DNA from: Mammaliicoccus sp. Dog046
Lineage (GTDB): Bacteria; Bacillota; Bacilli; Staphylococcales; Staphylococcaceae
Length of the DNA: 64,000 bases
Assembly: GCF_034039665.1 (NCBI RefSeq)
Contig: NZ_CP120131.1
Location: forward strand, 1,598,446-1,662,445
Direction: 5' to 3'
Both the position numbers and the translations under genes were made by a program. Below are positions 62,330-64,000 of the stretch, one piece after another. Numbering within the stretch: position 1 is the first letter of the stretch; each line of letters begins with the position of its first letter. Under the pieces are notes generated by a model, which saw only the letters and a list, made by a program, of their open reading frames with translations, did no database searches and was not told the DNA's origin.

Positions 62330-64000
62330 TTAAATAAGTGTTTGTACGACTGATTGACAACGTGGACATAAATGATCTAGTTCGCCTACTGAACCAAGTT
62401 CATCTGAATAATTCCAACAACGTTGACATTTTTCGCCTGAAGCATGTTCAACTTTCACTTTAACATATTCATATTCTTCACCATCAGTTAATTCATCTAC
62501 TAGATCAACTTTTGATACAATAAATAATTGTTGTAAATCAACAAATTGATTTAAGAATTCAACGCTAGCAAAGTCAGCTGAATTTGTAAGTGTGATATGT
62601 GCTTCTAATGATTTACCAATGACTTTCTCATTACGAGCAACTTCTAATGCTCTGTTTACATCGTCTCTGAGTTTCATAAGTTGCGTCCATTTTTCAACTA
62701 ATTCCGTATCAACTTCATGTGGATTAGGCATGTTTGATAAATGTACACTTTCTTCTTCAACATGTGGAATATGTCCCCAAATTTCTTCAGCAGTATGTGG
62801 AATGATTGGGGCAAGTATTTTAGTTAATTTAACTAATGTTTCATACAATACTGTTTGCATACTGCGACGTTTTAATGCATCTGCTTGTTCAATATATAAA
62901 ATATCTTTACCGTAGTCTAAATAGAAGTTACTTAATTCAACATTGATAAAGTTTTGGATATCTTGATAAATATCTAAATAATCGAATGCTTCATAATGTG
63001 ATAACGTACGTCCAATAAATTGATTCAATCTATTGTGCATATATTGGTCAATTTCAAGCATATCTTCATATTTCACACTATCTACTGCTGGATTAAAATC
63101 ATTTACATTTCCTAATAAGAAACGGAATGTATTTCTGATTTTACGATATACATCTGATGTTTGTTTTAAAATATCATTTGAAATACGCACATCTGCTAAA
63201 TAATCTACGCTACTCACCCATAGTCTAGCAATGTCTGCACCCATTTGTTTTACGATTTTATCTGGTACGATAACATTTCCTAATGACTTACTCATTTTTT
63301 TACCTTCACCGTCCATTACGAAACCATGAGATAATAACATTTTGTATGGTGAGATGCCTTTAGTTGCTACAGAAGTTGTGATTGAAGAGTTAAACCAACC
63401 TCTATATTGGTCACTACCTTCTAAATAGATATCTGCTGGATATGATAATTCTGGTCTTGTTTCAAGTACACCACGGTGTGTAGAGCCTGAATCAAACCAA
63501 ACATCCATGATATCTGTTTCTTTTGTGAATTCTCCATTAGGACTTCCTTCATGTGTAAATCCTTCAGGTAATAATTCTTTTGCTTCTCTTTCAAACCAGA
63601 TATTAGAACCGTTCGCTTCAAATAAGTCTGCAACATGACTAATTGTTTCTTCTGTCATGATGATTTCGCCATTTTCTGCATAGAATACAGGTAATGGTAC
63701 ACCCCAAACTCTTTGACGAGAAATTACCCATTCGCCTCTATCTCTAATCATGTTATAAAGACGTGTTTTACCCCAATCGATTTTGAACTTAGTCGTATCA
63801 ATTGCATCTAGGATATCTTGTCTTACTTTACTAATTGAAGCAAACCATTGTTCAGTCGCTCTAAAGATAACTGGTTTTTTAGTTCTCCAATCATGTGGAT
63901 ATGAGTGTGTGAAGAATGTAAGTTTAAGTAACGCACCTACTTCTTCTAATTTCTCAGTAATTGTTTTGTTTGCTTTATCATAAAATTGACCAGCAAATTC
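62330..64000 (-). CDS. ileS: Isoleucyl-tRNA synthetase (C-terminal part, start beyond window)
   Basis: This class I synthetase charges tRNA-Ile. The frame is open to the right edge, giving the last ~556 residues. Visible parts are [26 protein letters not shown], then [20 protein letters not shown] and the KMSKS loop in [17 protein letters not shown]. The anticodon-binding domain follows, and a C-terminal zinc finger with cysteines in CQRCW and CPRCQ. The zinc finger marks the chromosomal, mupirocin-sensitive-type enzyme rather than MupA. No internal disruption is seen. Confidence 0.97.
   Translation of the reverse strand, partial: EFAGQFYDKANKTITEKLEEVGALLKLTFFTHSYPHDWRTKKPVIFRATEQWFASISKVRQDILDAIDTTKFKIDWGKTRLYNMIRDRGEWVISRQRVWGVPLPVFYAENGEIIMTEETISHVADLFEANGSNIWFEREAKELLPEGFTHEGSPNGEFTKETDIMDVWFDSGSTHRGVLETRPELSYPADIYLEGSDQYRGWFNSSITTSVATKGISPYKMLLSHGFVMDGEGKKMSKSLGNVIVPDKIVKQMGADIARLWVSSVDYLADVRISNDILKQTSDVYRKIRNTFRFLLGNVNDFNPAVDSVKYEDMLEIDQYMHNRLNQFIGRTLSHYEAFDYLDIYQDIQNFINVELSNFYLDYGKDILYIEQADALKRRSMQTVLYETLVKLTKILAPIIPHTAEEIWGHIPHVEEESVHLSNMPNPHEVDTELVEKWTQLMKLRDDVNRALEVARNEKVIGKSLEAHITLTNSADFASVEFLNQFVDLQQLFIVSKVDLVDELTDGEEYEYVKVKVEHASGEKCQRCWNYSDELGSVGELDHLCPRCQSVVQTLI

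Overview
The window is about 33% GC by eye and comes from a low-GC Firmicute of the family Staphylococcaceae. The evidence is the staphylococcal core gene order, staphylococcal-type HssRS, SrtA, FapR and Stk1/Stp1 proteins, and the GGGAGCGGGAC-type intergenic hairpin and GGCTGGGACAT-type terminators seen in staphylococci. Several features differ from Staphylococcus aureus: a Bacillus-like pyr operon with pyrK and a class 1B pyrD, an OleT-type P450, and srtA next to fapR. A basal or neighbouring lineage (Mammaliicoccus, Macrococcus, Jeotgalicoccus or similar) is therefore plausible. There is no rRNA in the window, so species cannot be settled.

Nearly all genes are on the minus strand, so transcription runs right to left. 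At the right edge are ileS (N-terminus cut off), lspA and an rluD-family gene, then the pyrimidine operon pyrR-pyrP-pyrB-pyrC-carA-carB-pyrK-pyrD-pyrF-pyrE with two PyrR-type attenuators (49.1-60.7 kb). Next come a small conserved gene, a DASS dicarboxylate transporter, and rqcH on the plus strand. gmk-rpoZ and coaBC-priA follow, then a NERD-domain gene on the plus strand. A pair of teichoic-acid-type enzymes precedes def-fmt-rsmB-rlmN-stp1-pknB. An accessory block at 22.5-27.2 kb (S41-like protein, OleT-type P450, HssR, HssS) sits between pknB and rsgA. After it come rsgA-rpe-thiN, rpmB on the plus strand, Asp23-fakA, sdaAB-sdaAA, recG-srtA, and the FapR-controlled lipid operon fapR-plsX-fabD-fabG-acpP. 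A second accessory block at 6.5-9.1 kb (two small ORFs, a TrkH/KtrB-type transporter, a CHAP hydrolase) separates acpP from rnc-smc-ftsY-ylxM-ffh.

Several genes share a lipid and envelope theme. FapR controls phospholipid precursor synthesis, FakA activates exogenous fatty acids, and the P450 has the residue set of fatty-acid decarboxylases that make terminal alkenes. SrtA, the CHAP enzyme, the teichoic-acid enzymes and the Stk1/Stp1 pair act on or monitor the cell wall.

The most unusual structure is non-coding. A repeat family made of 34-nt hairpins separated alternately by 5 nt and 58 nt (131-bp period) occurs at three unlinked intergenic sites: 6305-6430, 27310-27644 (reverse orientation) and 46501-46927. 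A separate array of ten 40-bp units lies at 39341-39740. The best candidates for undescribed biology are this 131-bp family and the HssRS/OleT-type P450/degenerate S41 block.
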